From Verrucomicrobiota bacterium (GTDB taxonomy: Bacteria; Chlamydiota; Chlamydiia; Chlamydiales; Rhabdochlamydiaceae): a stretch of 37,400 nucleotides of DNA. The position numbers and the translations under genes are program-made. The stretch is taken from NCBI GenBank assembly GCA_018239725.1, contig JAFEGU010000381.1, forward strand, positions 1 to 37,400, read 5' to 3'. Shown here in pieces: positions 1 to 7,637 of the stretch. Under the pieces are notes generated by a model, which worked only from the letters and a program-made list of their open reading frames with translations, had not been told where the DNA came from and did not search any database. Each line of letters opens with the position of its first letter. The stretch's first letter is position 1.

Positions 1-953
1 AGAATACAGCACTTTTTATAGCCATCCCCTTGAGCATAGGTGATTAATCCATTTTTTGTTTCCACATTGAATCGTGGAGTTTCATGCGATCCCATTTCAA
101 GATCATCGCTAAAATGGTCAAATAAAATGCTTAAGGCTTTTTCAGCATGCTCTTTTCCAAAAAGAGGATAAATAACAATGAGAGGAGTTCTAAAAAGAGG
201 ATCCTCATCACTTAAATGAGCATCCAAGGTTACCTTTAAAGTATGAAGGTGGCTTTGGAGTTCTACATCTTCGCTAATTTTTTTTATTATTTTAGTTGCG
301 CATGTAAACAAACATTCCATCTTAGGCATGAAGTGAATTTTATATTCTTTAAATATCAACGAGTCTCTTTTAACTTTAAAAGGAATTTTTAAATTAAGAG
401 CTGTTTGCAAACTTCTATATTCCCTATCTAACTTTTCATTTATCGTTATACCTTCTTCAACAGAATGTCTTCGGTTTCCATTATCGACAATGCCTAATTC
501 AAGCTCTAATCGATACGCATCCCGATTTTTATCAATTTCGAATACAACATCATCCATTTCAGATGGGATTCGAAAATTAATCATTGGCAAGTTAATGTAA
601 TTATTTCCAATTTGAATTTCATCAAACTCAGGATTGCATTGAACTTGATCTAAGTAATTAATATCTTGATCAGATAAATGCATATCAATAGGGTATATCT
701 CAAGCAATTGCTGATAGATTCTTAGTATTTCTATTTCATTTCTACTTTTATCTAATTCTAAACCAACAGTGACACGCCCACCATTTGATTTTAGCATTTC
801 AATTTTCACTGAATTTTCTTTTAAATCAGAGAATGCTAATTCAAAATCTTTAGCTAGATTAGCCACTTTTGCATCTATTAAGGATTCTTTTTTTACTTCA
901 ATATTTTGCGAACGGTTTGTATTAACATCTACACTAGCTAAAACATGCGACAT
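1..953 (-). CDS. Unrecognised protein, 3' part beyond the left edge
   Basis: I read this frame directly: from an ATG at 953 the minus strand stays open for 317 codons to the window edge with no stop, so the gene is real but incomplete. The start is preceded by AGAGG about nine bases upstream, a fair ribosome binding site. The protein begins MSHVLASVDVN and is hydrophilic, with no signal peptide or membrane segment. The first 60 residues are rich in Lys, Glu and Asn. The rest mixes charged and hydrophobic stretches and ends at the edge in a segment reading TPRFNVETKNGLITYAQGDG. I do not recognise the family. The gene lies next to the insertion-sequence nest and points away from it, and it is more AT-rich than the metabolic genes of this window, which would fit accessory DNA. 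Confidence 0.8.
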   Translation of the reverse strand, partial: MSHVLASVDVNTNRSQNIEVKKESLIDAKVANLAKDFELAFSDLKENSVKIEMLKSNGGRVTVGLELDKSRNEIEILRIYQQLLEIYPIDMHLSDQDINYLDQVQCNPEFDEIQIGNNYINLPMINFRIPSEMDDVVFEIDKNRDAYRLELELGIVDNGNRRHSVEEGITINEKLDREYRSLQTALNLKIPFKVKRDSLIFKEYKIHFMPKMECLFTCATKIIKKISEDVELQSHLHTLKVTLDAHLSDEDPLFRTPLIVIYPLFGKEHAEKALSILFDHFSDDLEMGSHETPRFNVETKNGLITYAQGDGYKKCCI

Positions 954-1132
954 AGTTACCTCTAATTTTATTACAAGAGAAGTCATTTTATATAATTTTA
1001 ATTAGAAAGTCAACATATTTTTACAACTAACTTGAAATAGTTGTTTAAAAATTGGTTTAGCAATCAAAAGCAAAAGGTAAATATGGGAAGGAGAATTTCT
1101 CTCTGTACCGGACAAATTTTTTTTATCACACT

Positions 1133-1872
1133 CTAACATGCTAATCTATAATTGGTTAAAGACTTAAGAATTTTTCGACATTCATTGATTTTCTTCTCTA
1201 CAGAAAGGACAACAGACCTTAACCAGTGCAATCCCAGACGAAACAGGCTCTTAGACAACCTCCCGTGGGCCTTTCTACCAATGGCCTTTTCGGCATCTTT
1301 TATAACTCCAAGCTTGTAAGACCAGCAGAAGGCTATAGCGAGGACAAAGAGCAACTTTTCTATTTTCTCAGGTGCCGTTATATGGGTATCTTCCATCCTA
1401 AAACCTCGAGTTTTTAAGCAGCCAAATAGGGTCTCTATTTCACACCTTCTTCGGTATAGGCCGATGGCATCTTCTAATTCAACATTAGAGACTACGATCA
1501 TGGGCTCTTTCGCACCTTTTGCCTGGGATATGCAGACATAAAGCAGATGTCCCCAAATGATAACAGGGTAATTAATAATCTCTTTGGATCTTCCTCTGGT
1601 TTTCCAAATCTCTAGAATAGGGACTTGATAGAAGTTTCGAATCCCTCCTGCCATAGTGCTTTTCTTAATACGAATGACGAAGGGGATTTTTGCTTTTTTC
1701 AAAAACCTAAACCAATCCTCCCCTATAAACTCGCGGTCCGCTAAAAACGCTCGTATCCTTCTATGTCCAATCTGCTGCAGAACTTTTTTCAAAATAGATA
1801 TTCGCTCTGAAGTAGATGAAGATCCAGAAGAGCTTGTTACGCTCCAGAAAATGGGAATGCCAATTCCTCTAT
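1133..1872 (-). pseudogene. IS4-type transposase, C-terminal fragment
   Basis: This is the C-terminal two thirds of a DDE transposase of the IS4 type. It contains RGIGIPIFWS, the second catalytic Asp in FLADREFIG, and the IS4 hallmark Y-x2-R-x3-E-x6-K (YRRRCEIETLFGCLK). The frame is open upstream of any start codon as far as 1872, where an IS5-type element begins. The matching N-terminal part lies on the far side of that element at 2763-3099. Joining the two pieces and keeping one copy of the AT flank restores a frame of 359 codons including the stop. The break is therefore a clean insertion rather than decay. Confidence 0.9.
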
Positions 1873-1894
1873 GAATCTATCCAAATAAAATTTT
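1873..1894 (+). repeat. Left terminal inverted repeat of the IS5-type element
   Basis: 22-bp repeat beginning GAATCTATCC. It matches the reverse complement of 2739-2760 at 21 of 22 positions and marks the left end of the nested element. Confidence 0.88.
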
Positions 1895-1936
1895 GATCTG
1901 ATATACTACTTGCTCTTCATTCATTTAGAGGTAGTT

Positions 1937-2756
1937 ATGACTGTCAATTTTAGGCCGTTGTCTGATGAACAGTGGGCGCTGATTTTTAGCCTGAAGAATA
2001 CCACATTTCCTCCTGAAAGGGGGATACCCCAAAGTGATTTACGAAAAGTCTGGAATTCTTTGCTGTTTATTCTTACTCGCGGATGTCGTTGGATCGACCT
2101 TCCGAACGACCCAGATCTTTTTGTTCCTCGCTCTACCGCGCATAACTGGCTGAAGCAATGGAGCCGGACAGGAATATTCGACAAAGTTATGAGTGGATTG
2201 TTGCAGATCGCCCTGCAACAAGGGAAAATCGATCTCACTCAGATGGCCGTTGATGGGTCTTTTTCCCCCCTCACCAGGAGGCGGTCAAGAAGTTGCCCAC
2301 GGTCATAAAGGCAAAGGAACTTTATTGCATCTTCTGATCGATGGCTTAGGCAATCCACTGGCTATCACAACGACAGCAGCAAACGGTGCCGAAAGAGAGG
2401 AGGTCGAGAAACTTACAGCAACGGTCAAGAAACTTCGTACACTCGGTGAAAGAATGACGATTTTGGAAGCGGACAAGGGGTATGATGCAGACTGACTAAG
2501 ACGCGCGCTTTTAATTGCGCGGATTTTTCCTTTGATTCCGTATAGAAAAATAAAGGGTAGAAGCGCACCGACGATGCAAGAAGTTTGTTCGATGTTTAGT
2601 TTATCTAGAAAACGTTGGATGGTAGAGCGCGCTTTTGCATGGCTAAAGCGCAGATGCCGTCGGTTGATGCTCCGCTGGGAGAGAGTCGCGATGATTTGGA
2701 GCGCTTTCGCTACCCTTGGGTTGATCTATACTTGGCTGAAAATTTTATTTGGATAG
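1937..2756 (+). pseudogene. IS5-type transposase, frameshifted and with an internal stop
   Basis: The start at 1937 gives [13 protein letters not shown], a typical N-terminus of small IS5-family transposases (DUF4096-like region, then a DDE domain). The first catalytic Asp lies in MAVDGSFSP. Just after it, a run of six C at 2265-2270 shifts the reading frame; with five C the protein would read on as [17 protein letters not shown]. The second Asp is in EADKGYDAD, followed at once by an in-frame TGA at 2493-2495. The same frame then continues through RRALLIARIFPLIPYRK to the catalytic Glu region MVERAFAWLKRRCRRL and ends at 2756. Two lesions in one copy argue for a dead gene rather than programmed frameshifting. 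Confidence 0.88.
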
Positions 2757-2760
2757 GTTC
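2739..2760 (-). repeat. Right terminal inverted repeat of the IS5-type element
   Basis: Reverse complement of 1873-1894 with one mismatch. It overlaps the last codons of the transposase remnant (ending LKILFG), as is usual in compact insertion sequences. Confidence 0.88.
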
Positions 2761-2762
2761 AT

Positions 2763-3099
2763 AAGCTATTGAGAGAAGAAGGATGTTAATACTCTTCTTT
2801 CCCCATTTCCAGTTCGTGCGATCAAGGATCAGGATCACTTGCCCTTTAAGACAAAAAAGTGAAAGTATTAGGGGGATAATGACAGTAATATCGAAGGAGA
2901 ATCCTGAGAAAAATAGCCGGACTCTTCTATAGGAAGACTCTTGCTTTGCATTTGATTGGAAAAAGCTGGAAATTTGAGTGAGGTTCACCGTTCTTGCGCA
3001 AATTAGCCCTTGCAAAATTTGAGCAAGGCAGGCGATCCTTGCCTTATTCCAGTTCAAGTTTTGAAACAAAAGTCTTTGTAACTCGTTGACGTGGTTCAT
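2763..3099 (-). pseudogene. IS4-type transposase, N-terminal fragment
   Basis: It starts MNHVNELQRLLFQNLNW at 3099 and contains the first catalytic Asp in LILDRTNWKWGKK. It runs to LLLSIAY at the junction with the nested element, and its continuation is the fragment ending at 1133. All three catalytic positions of the reconstructed 358-residue protein are present, so the gene was probably functional until it was interrupted. I could not find convincing terminal repeats for this IS4-type element. Its 5' end lies within about 50 bp of the next insertion sequence and may be truncated. Confidence 0.88.
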
Positions 3100-3150
3100 A
3101 GTGAATACACTAAGGCCTAGTTTTCGAAAAAGGGCAGTTGGCGATCAGAA

Positions 3151-4286
3151 GGGCTTTGTTGCGCAATTCGGTCCAAGCAGCATAGCCGCCTAGCCACCGC
3201 CTGATTCAGCTGACTACCTTGTAACTTTTTGGCATCCCCAGTTCCGTCATTCGATTCAGTACATCCATTTTGATCGACACTTCTGTGGCTTGGGTCCATT
3301 GTCTGCGAGCAGTAAGTCGGTCTCCCATTATCGTTTTATACCGAAACATGAACGTCTCAACCCGAGATCTACGATGGTACCCGATTTCTTGTTTCCATAG
3401 AGATCTACCCTCATTGTCAAGATCTTGTATTCTCCTAATCGCCTGATCCCTCTCTCGTAGTGCTGGGAGCGGTTTTCCTTTCTGCAATTTGGCACTCTTA
3501 TCCGGCGGAAAAATCGGTTTCCCGCCTTGGTTGTGCACAGCCTCTCGACAATCGAGTGTATCATAAGCGCCATCGCCAAGGACATCGCCGAGAGGAATTC
3601 CGTCGAGCGCATCCATCATGTGTACCATAGCCTCATCATCACTAACGTTGTTTGAAGTCATCGCACTGACTACGATTTGCCCGGAGTCTGCGCACATCCC
3701 AACGTGAACCTTACGCCAGGTTCTGCGCTTGGAATAGCCATGTTTCCTAATCTTCCACTCACCCTCGCCAAAAACTTTAACTCCTGTCGAGTCAAAAACC
3801 ACATTCAATTTTTCGCCGGGTTTAAGCAGTTTTCTCAATGGAATGCGAAGGTCTTTTGCTCGACGTGAGAACACTGAGTAATGAGGGCATATGATATCGA
3901 GTCCCAGTCCCTCAATAAGTGACCTGACGAATCCTTGCAAAGCGCGGAGCGCTGTGTGAAATACAGCTTTGATCATTAACCCGCATCGAACGGCGCTATC
4001 GGAGTAAATATCCGGTCGGCCGGGCTTCCCCGTCCGTCCGACAGAGTACCAGTTGGCTATGGCATCATCACTGAACCAAAAAGTGATGCTTCCCCGATTT
4101 ACCAACGCTCGGTTATATTCTTTCCAGTTACGGGTGCGATACTTGTCTTTCTTCTTGGAGGGGGTGATATTCTTCTTAGGGGCCATCTCGAACCTAAAAT
4201 TTTTGCTTAACTAACAAAAAATTTATAGACTTGAGATTCTTAAGGCAAGATCTTCCTCACCCGTAACTATTTACGCAACAACGCCG
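3151..4286 (-). mobile_element. IS5-type insertion sequence, apparently intact
   Basis: Imperfect terminal repeats bound the element: GGGCTTTGTTGCGCAA at 3151-3166, and CGGCGTTGTTGCGTAA read on the minus strand from 4286 (13 of 16 match). Between them lies one complete transposase gene. No clear target duplication is visible, so the outer ends are approximate by a few bases. The element abuts the 5' end of the interrupted IS4-type copy. Confidence 0.75.
3206..4186 (-). CDS. IS5-type DDE transposase (326 aa)
   Basis: Full-length transposase of the IS5 group. After a Lys-rich start comes a conserved N-terminal region (NWKEYNRALVNRGSITFWFS) that recognises the element's ends. The three catalytic positions are visible: Asp in VVFDSTGVKVFGEGEWK, Asp in GDVLGDGAYDT, and Glu in RRSRVETFMFRYK. 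The length is normal for the group and there is no internal stop, so the element may still be mobile. It is a member of a family distinct from the small decayed IS5-type copy at 1873-2760. It is the only gene of its element. Confidence 0.93.
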   Translation of the reverse strand: MAPKKNITPSKKKDKYRTRNWKEYNRALVNRGSITFWFSDDAIANWYSVGRTGKPGRPDIYSDSAVRCGLMIKAVFHTALRALQGFVRSLIEGLGLDIICPHYSVFSRRAKDLRIPLRKLLKPGEKLNVVFDSTGVKVFGEGEWKIRKHGYSKRRTWRKVHVGMCADSGQIVVSAMTSNNVSDDEAMVHMMDALDGIPLGDVLGDGAYDTLDCREAVHNQGGKPIFPPDKSAKLQKGKPLPALRERDQAIRRIQDLDNEGRSLWKQEIGYHRRSRVETFMFRYKTIMGDRLTARRQWTQATEVSIKMDVLNRMTELGMPKSYKVVS

Positions 4287-4325
4287 CTGGTCAGTGGGAG
4301 TTATGCAACGGTCTCTTTCTATTGA

Positions 4326-5327
4326 TTAAGCCTTCACTTCGTTGATCAGCGGCCGGCCTTCGACAAAGGCTGCAATGTTATCGAGTGTGGTCTGTGCGAT
4401 CTGCTCCAAGGCCTCTTTGGTGAAAAAACCTTGGTGTGGGGTGATGATGACGTTTGGCATGGAAAGTAGGGTCAAGAGCTGTTCGTCGAGGACCTTTTTT
4501 TCCACCCAATTTTCGAAGAAATAGGGTGTTTCGTTTTCATACACATCGAGGCCTGCAAAGGCGACTTTCCCGCTTTTTAATGCTTCGATCAGGTCTTGGG
4601 TGTGGATGAGCGCGCCGCGTCCTGTGTTGATCAGAACGACACCCTCTTTCATTTGCTGGAGGGTTGTGGCGTTGACGAGGTGCTTTGTCTTGGGTGTGAG
4701 GGGGCAGTGGAGGGAGATGATATCGCTTTGGGCTAGCAGGGACTCAAGCGGAGAAAATGTCGCGCAGATCTGTTTGGCAAAGTTGAAGTCGGGAGCGATG
4801 TCGTGGAGAAGGATGGTCGCTCCGAAGCCTTTTAAGATTTGGGCTGTGGCTTTGCCGATGTTGCCGGCGCCGATGATCCCGATCGTCTTGCCATGGACAT
4901 TAAATCCCAGAAGGCCGTCGAGAGTGAAGTTGTGCTCCGCCATGCGGCGGGAGCAAAGGGGGTATTTCCGAGAAAGGGAGAGGATGAGGCCGACGGCATG
5001 TTCGGCAACAGCTTGGGGCGAATAGTTGGGGACGTTCACGACCCGCAATTTGCCTTCTGCTGCGCCTAGGTCGACGTTGTTGTAGCCGGTGCTGCGCATG
5101 GCGATCAGCTTGACCTTGTTCGCATGCAGCTTTTCGATGACGGGAGCCGAGAGGTCGTCGTTGACAAAGGCGCAGACGACCTCATACCCTTTGATGAGAT
5201 TGGCGCTTTCGAGATTGAGCTTGAACGGATGAAAATCAAGGCGGAACTTATAGTTGCGGTTGGCCTTCTCCATAAATCCCTGTTCGTAGGTGTGTGCGTC
5301 AACAAAGAGGATGCTGCACTGTGTCAT
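4326..5327 (-). CDS. ldhA: D-lactate dehydrogenase (NAD-dependent)
   Basis: Interconverts pyruvate and D-lactate with NADH in the cytoplasm, a fermentative redox sink. The 333-residue protein resembles LdhA throughout. It has the catalytic-domain start CSILFVDAHTYEQ, then VCAFVNDD and STGYNNVDL. The Rossmann motif is GIIGAGNIGKATAQ, followed by SLHCPLTPKT. The substrate Arg is in LINTGRGALI, the Glu in LDVYENET, and the catalytic His in ITPHQGFFT. I chose the ATG at 5327 rather than an in-frame ATG at 5372 because it gives the family's usual N-terminus and falls just behind the stop of the upstream gene (TAAATATG). That spacing implies co-transcription and translational coupling with the LicD-like gene. 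The link between the two functions is not obvious. Confidence 0.93.
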   Translation of the reverse strand: MTQCSILFVDAHTYEQGFMEKANRNYKFRLDFHPFKLNLESANLIKGYEVVCAFVNDDLSAPVIEKLHANKVKLIAMRSTGYNNVDLGAAEGKLRVVNVPNYSPQAVAEHAVGLILSLSRKYPLCSRRMAEHNFTLDGLLGFNVHGKTIGIIGAGNIGKATAQILKGFGATILLHDIAPDFNFAKQICATFSPLESLLAQSDIISLHCPLTPKTKHLVNATTLQQMKEGVVLINTGRGALIHTQDLIEALKSGKVAFAGLDVYENETPYFFENWVEKKVLDEQLLTLLSMPNVIITPHQGFFTKEALEQIAQTTLDNIAAFVEGRPLINEVKA

Positions 5328-5329
5328 AT

Positions 5330-6574
5330 TTATTCCGACCAATAAGGATGGTTTTCGACTTTCCGATAGCACTGGGCTTCTTCATCCCAGATGTTCGAAG
5401 GTTCTAAATTGTTGTCATACTTGCTTTTCAGATAGGTTTCCACATCATTTGGGGCCCACACGGTCAATCCGTCGAAATTTGCCTTCTTAAGAGGAAATAG
5501 TGTTTCAAACTTCACAGGCTTGATCCCCCTGAGCTCATCTTTTTTCCAACTGTGGGGCATCGGGCTGTGCTGATAGGTGAAGAAGTAGGAAGCTTGCCTG
5601 TTCTCTTCATCGAGCTTGTAGTGCATGATATCGATGAAGTTCTTGGTCTCTTTGACGTAGAGTTTCAAGAAGGTTCCCGGGTTGCTATAGCTTGACCAGT
5701 CTTGAATTTGGTATTTTTCCGGATCGAGCTGGGAAAGGACCCGTTTGACATTGTCATGGTCGGGAAGCAGGATCGAGATATCGATGTCCCAGTCCCAAGG
5801 GATGATTCCTCCATACCGATAGGCGCCAAGGCAGGTCCCAAAATCGATCCAATACACAATGTTGTGTTTTTCTAAGATGGCGGCGATGTCTTTAAAGGCG
5901 CTGATCTCCGATTGCTGTTTTTTGGTCAATACGGAGGGGCGTTTGTAGTGGAGGCAGGGGATCTGTTCGTCGCTGTGAAGGTTCGAGATGCCCATTTCTT
6001 TGTATTTTTCTAAGTTGGAGCTGACAATTGCCGATTTGAGGCCGGAACGGATCATCCGGTGCTTTTCCCTGACCTGAGGAGAGAGGTAGGAAAGGCCTTT
6101 CAGCGCAGCTCCAACGAACTCTGTGACGGGAAGAACGGCTAAGGAAAGTGTTGTTTTAAGCCAATGCAAGGTGTGGTAGTGGAATGATTGTTCGAGCTCG
6201 AAAGAAAGGTTATTATCTTCGATGAGCTTGATCGTCTTTCCGGCAAAAAGATAGCGGGAAGGGGCGAGAAAAAAATCTCCGAGAGCCTCCAGCCCTGTTG
6301 CGTCTTTATTGTGCATGTTAAGAAAGAAATTTTCTCTGATGTTATGAAAGGAAGTGACAACGGGCATGCCGAGCGGCTGCATCACATCCCTGACAAAATG
6401 AACCGGTTTAATCTGCTGGACGACTATTGCTGAAGATGTATTGCCAGATTGTCCTTGAGCTTGCGGTTCAGAGTAGGAAGTTTCAAGAGATGTGGGACTT
6501 TCATTTGCGTGGACAGTGCCATAGCATGCGATGAACAAAACGGCATATTTAGCCAATTGCAATTGAGTTTTCAT
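5330..6574 (-). CDS. LicD-family nucleotidyltransferase-fold protein with signal peptide
   Basis: The last 180 residues (about 234-414) are a LicD domain. It opens IVYWIDFGTCLGAYRYGG and carries the Asp cluster IPWDWDIDIS, which in LicD, fukutin and related enzymes binds metal for phosphocholine or phospho-sugar transfer. The Asp residues at about 261, 263 and 265 are all present. The N-terminus MKTQLQLAKYAVLFIACYG ends in a Val-His-Ala site near residue 23, a plausible Sec signal peptide. Residues 24-230 match nothing I recognise. An ATG further upstream at 6787 is in frame, but it would run through a large palindrome (6588-6770) and lose the signal peptide, so I prefer 6574. The ribosome binding site is weak. 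Substrate unknown; likely modification of an envelope glycan or lipid. Followed immediately by ldhA. Confidence 0.8.
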   Translation of the reverse strand: MKTQLQLAKYAVLFIACYGTVHANESPTSLETSYSEPQAQGQSGNTSSAIVVQQIKPVHFVRDVMQPLGMPVVTSFHNIRENFFLNMHNKDATGLEALGDFFLAPSRYLFAGKTIKLIEDNNLSFELEQSFHYHTLHWLKTTLSLAVLPVTEFVGAALKGLSYLSPQVREKHRMIRSGLKSAIVSSNLEKYKEMGISNLHSDEQIPCLHYKRPSVLTKKQQSEISAFKDIAAILEKHNIVYWIDFGTCLGAYRYGGIIPWDWDIDISILLPDHDNVKRVLSQLDPEKYQIQDWSSYSNPGTFLKLYVKETKNFIDIMHYKLDEENRQASYFFTYQHSPMPHSWKKDELRGIKPVKFETLFPLKKANFDGLTVWAPNDVETYLKSKYDNNLEPSNIWDEEAQCYRKVENHPYWSE

Positions 6575-6587
6575 TTTTTTGAACAAT

Positions 6588-6770
6588 AGATCTCTTGCAT
6601 AACCCCATTTACTTGGCAAAATCGTTCTTTTTTCACAGGTTTTCATCCCACTCTCTCTCCGACTCTTGTCGAGTCGAATTATTCGTGAGATCCGAAACTG
6701 TAAACAGTTTCTGAAAACCTGTGAAAAAATCTCCGATTTTTCCAGGCAAAGCGGGTTTTGCAAAAGATCT
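6588..6770. repeat. Large imperfect palindrome upstream of the LicD-like gene
   Basis: Arms at 6588-6645 and 6712-6770 pair at about 48 of 58 positions, including an uninterrupted 18-bp stem (6628-6645 with 6712-6729, TTTTTTCACAGGTTTTCA). The 66-bp centre holds two further hairpins, 6661-6675 (GACTC stem) and 6694-6711 (GAAACTG stem). The outer ends are AGATCT on both sides, each flanked by TA. It lies 13 bp before the LicD-like start codon, so it is either a miniature inverted-repeat element or a structured mRNA leader. Confidence 0.85.
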
Positions 6771-6919
6771 AATCTAAACTTGGCCATAGGCTATCTCCTA
6801 AAAGTTGGAGCTGATGCGCAAATAGCTTCTAGACTGAAGCACAGTTGTCTGCGCGTATTTTGAATTTTTATCAGGTGGGATCAATTTCTTCCAACTAAGG
6901 AAATATGGATCGGCTGTCC

Positions 6920-6948
6920 TTGTGAATTAATTCCAAACATTGTACAGA
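6920..6948 (+). promoter_or_regulatory. Candidate sigma-70-type promoter
   Basis: TTGTGA (6920-6925), 17-bp spacer, TACAGA (6943-6948), about 40 bp before the ATG at 6987. The -10 box is a weak match. Confidence 0.4.
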
Positions 6949-6986
6949 CTGGAAAAATGAGAGATAGTTAAAGGGAGGCCATAGGC

Positions 6987-7559
6987 ATGTTAAGAGGGGT
7001 GTTTATTATCATTGCAGCGGCGGCTTGCGCTGTTTATCATGCTGGCGATGGTTTAATTGCTGACGAACAAATCGTGCTTCCGAACAACAACACAAACTTC
7101 ACTTCACCTTCTCCGGTGCAGGCGATCGTCCTTGATTCCAATGGCAATATGACGGAGGAAGAGTACACCTACAATCCCGATACGCAAGTGGTGGTCATTG
7201 ATTCTAATAGCGGCGGTGATAATGCGAGCATTTTTTTTCCTCTTTTTGCAGCTGGTTTTATCTGGTGGAACGGATACTGGGTAAACCATGATGGCGATTA
7301 CTATGTCAACAACCACTGGGTACATGTCAATGATCCCGACTGGAACAACCACTGGCATAATTATTGGAATAACCATTGGGACAACCATTGGCACAACTAC
7401 TGGAACCAGCATCATAACGATCCCAACTTCCGTTACCAAAACCAGGAGCACTGGCAGGAGCACTCATTCCGTGGCGGAGAGCGGGGACAGGGAGAATCCC
7501 ATCATGGGGAAGGAAGAGGAGGCGGTTATCATGGGGGAGGAAGAGGAGGCAGAAGGTAG
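6987..7559 (+). CDS. Secreted His/Trp/Asn-rich low-complexity protein (190 aa)
   Basis: Strong AGGGAGG ribosome binding site upstream of the ATG. Residues 1-23 (MLRGVFIIIAAAACAVYHAG) form a signal peptide. Residues 24-85 are an ordinary polar segment. A hydrophobic patch, FFPLFAAGFIWWNGYW, follows at about 82-97. Then comes a run built from Asn-His-Trp units (NNHWHNYWNNHWDNHW and neighbours). The C-terminal tail is Gly, His and Arg-rich (GRGGGYHGGGRGGRR). The many His residues could bind metal such as nickel, copper or zinc, and the aromatic repeats could insert in or coat a membrane; neither is shown. It lies 78 bp ahead of a kinase-like membrane protein gene on the same strand. I do not recognise a family. 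Confidence 0.82.
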   Translation: MLRGVFIIIAAAACAVYHAGDGLIADEQIVLPNNNTNFTSPSPVQAIVLDSNGNMTEEEYTYNPDTQVVVIDSNSGGDNASIFFPLFAAGFIWWNGYWVNHDGDYYVNNHWVHVNDPDWNNHWHNYWNNHWDNHWHNYWNQHHNDPNFRYQNQEHWQEHSFRGGERGQGESHHGEGRGGGYHGGGRGGRR

Positions 7560-7637
7560 GGCTGGATTGGATAAGAATTGACGGAAGGTCGATCCTTTCG
7601 ATATGCTGTGACCGATGTTGAATTTTTAGTCGGTATT

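Larger units (their letters stand above)
1873..2760 (+). mobile_element. IS5-type insertion sequence (decayed), inserted in an IS4-type element
   Basis: The 888-bp element is bounded by 22-bp inverted repeats at 1873-1894 and 2739-2760 that differ at one base (outer ends GAATCTATCC and GAACCTATCC). AT dinucleotides at 1871-1872 and 2761-2762 fit a 2-bp target duplication. It carries one transposase gene, broken by a frameshift and a stop. It sits inside an IS4-type transposase gene whose frame is exact once the element is removed. The single mismatch between the repeats suggests a fairly recent insertion, although its own transposase looks dead. Confidence 0.88.

Noticed and set aside
769-1005. 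Short plus-strand reading frame near the left edge
   Set aside because: It runs antisense to a 317-codon open frame (953 to 1) that has a ribosome site, and it has no recognisable product.
1023-1044. ACAACTA...TAGTTGT hairpin as a terminator
   Set aside because: No T-run follows on either strand at the right place, and the stem is weak.
2261-2275. Programmed frameshift in the small IS5 transposase
   Set aside because: It would need a +1 skip at a C-run, and a second in-frame stop follows, so decay is simpler.
5330-6787. Longer LicD-like protein starting at 6787
   Set aside because: The extra 71 residues are encoded by the palindrome and would bury the signal peptide inside the protein.
7104-7463. 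Hydrophobic minus-strand frame rich in Val, Met, Ile and Pro
   Set aside because: It is the antisense shadow of the Asn-His-Trp repeat region; its hydrophobicity follows from the repeat's codons.
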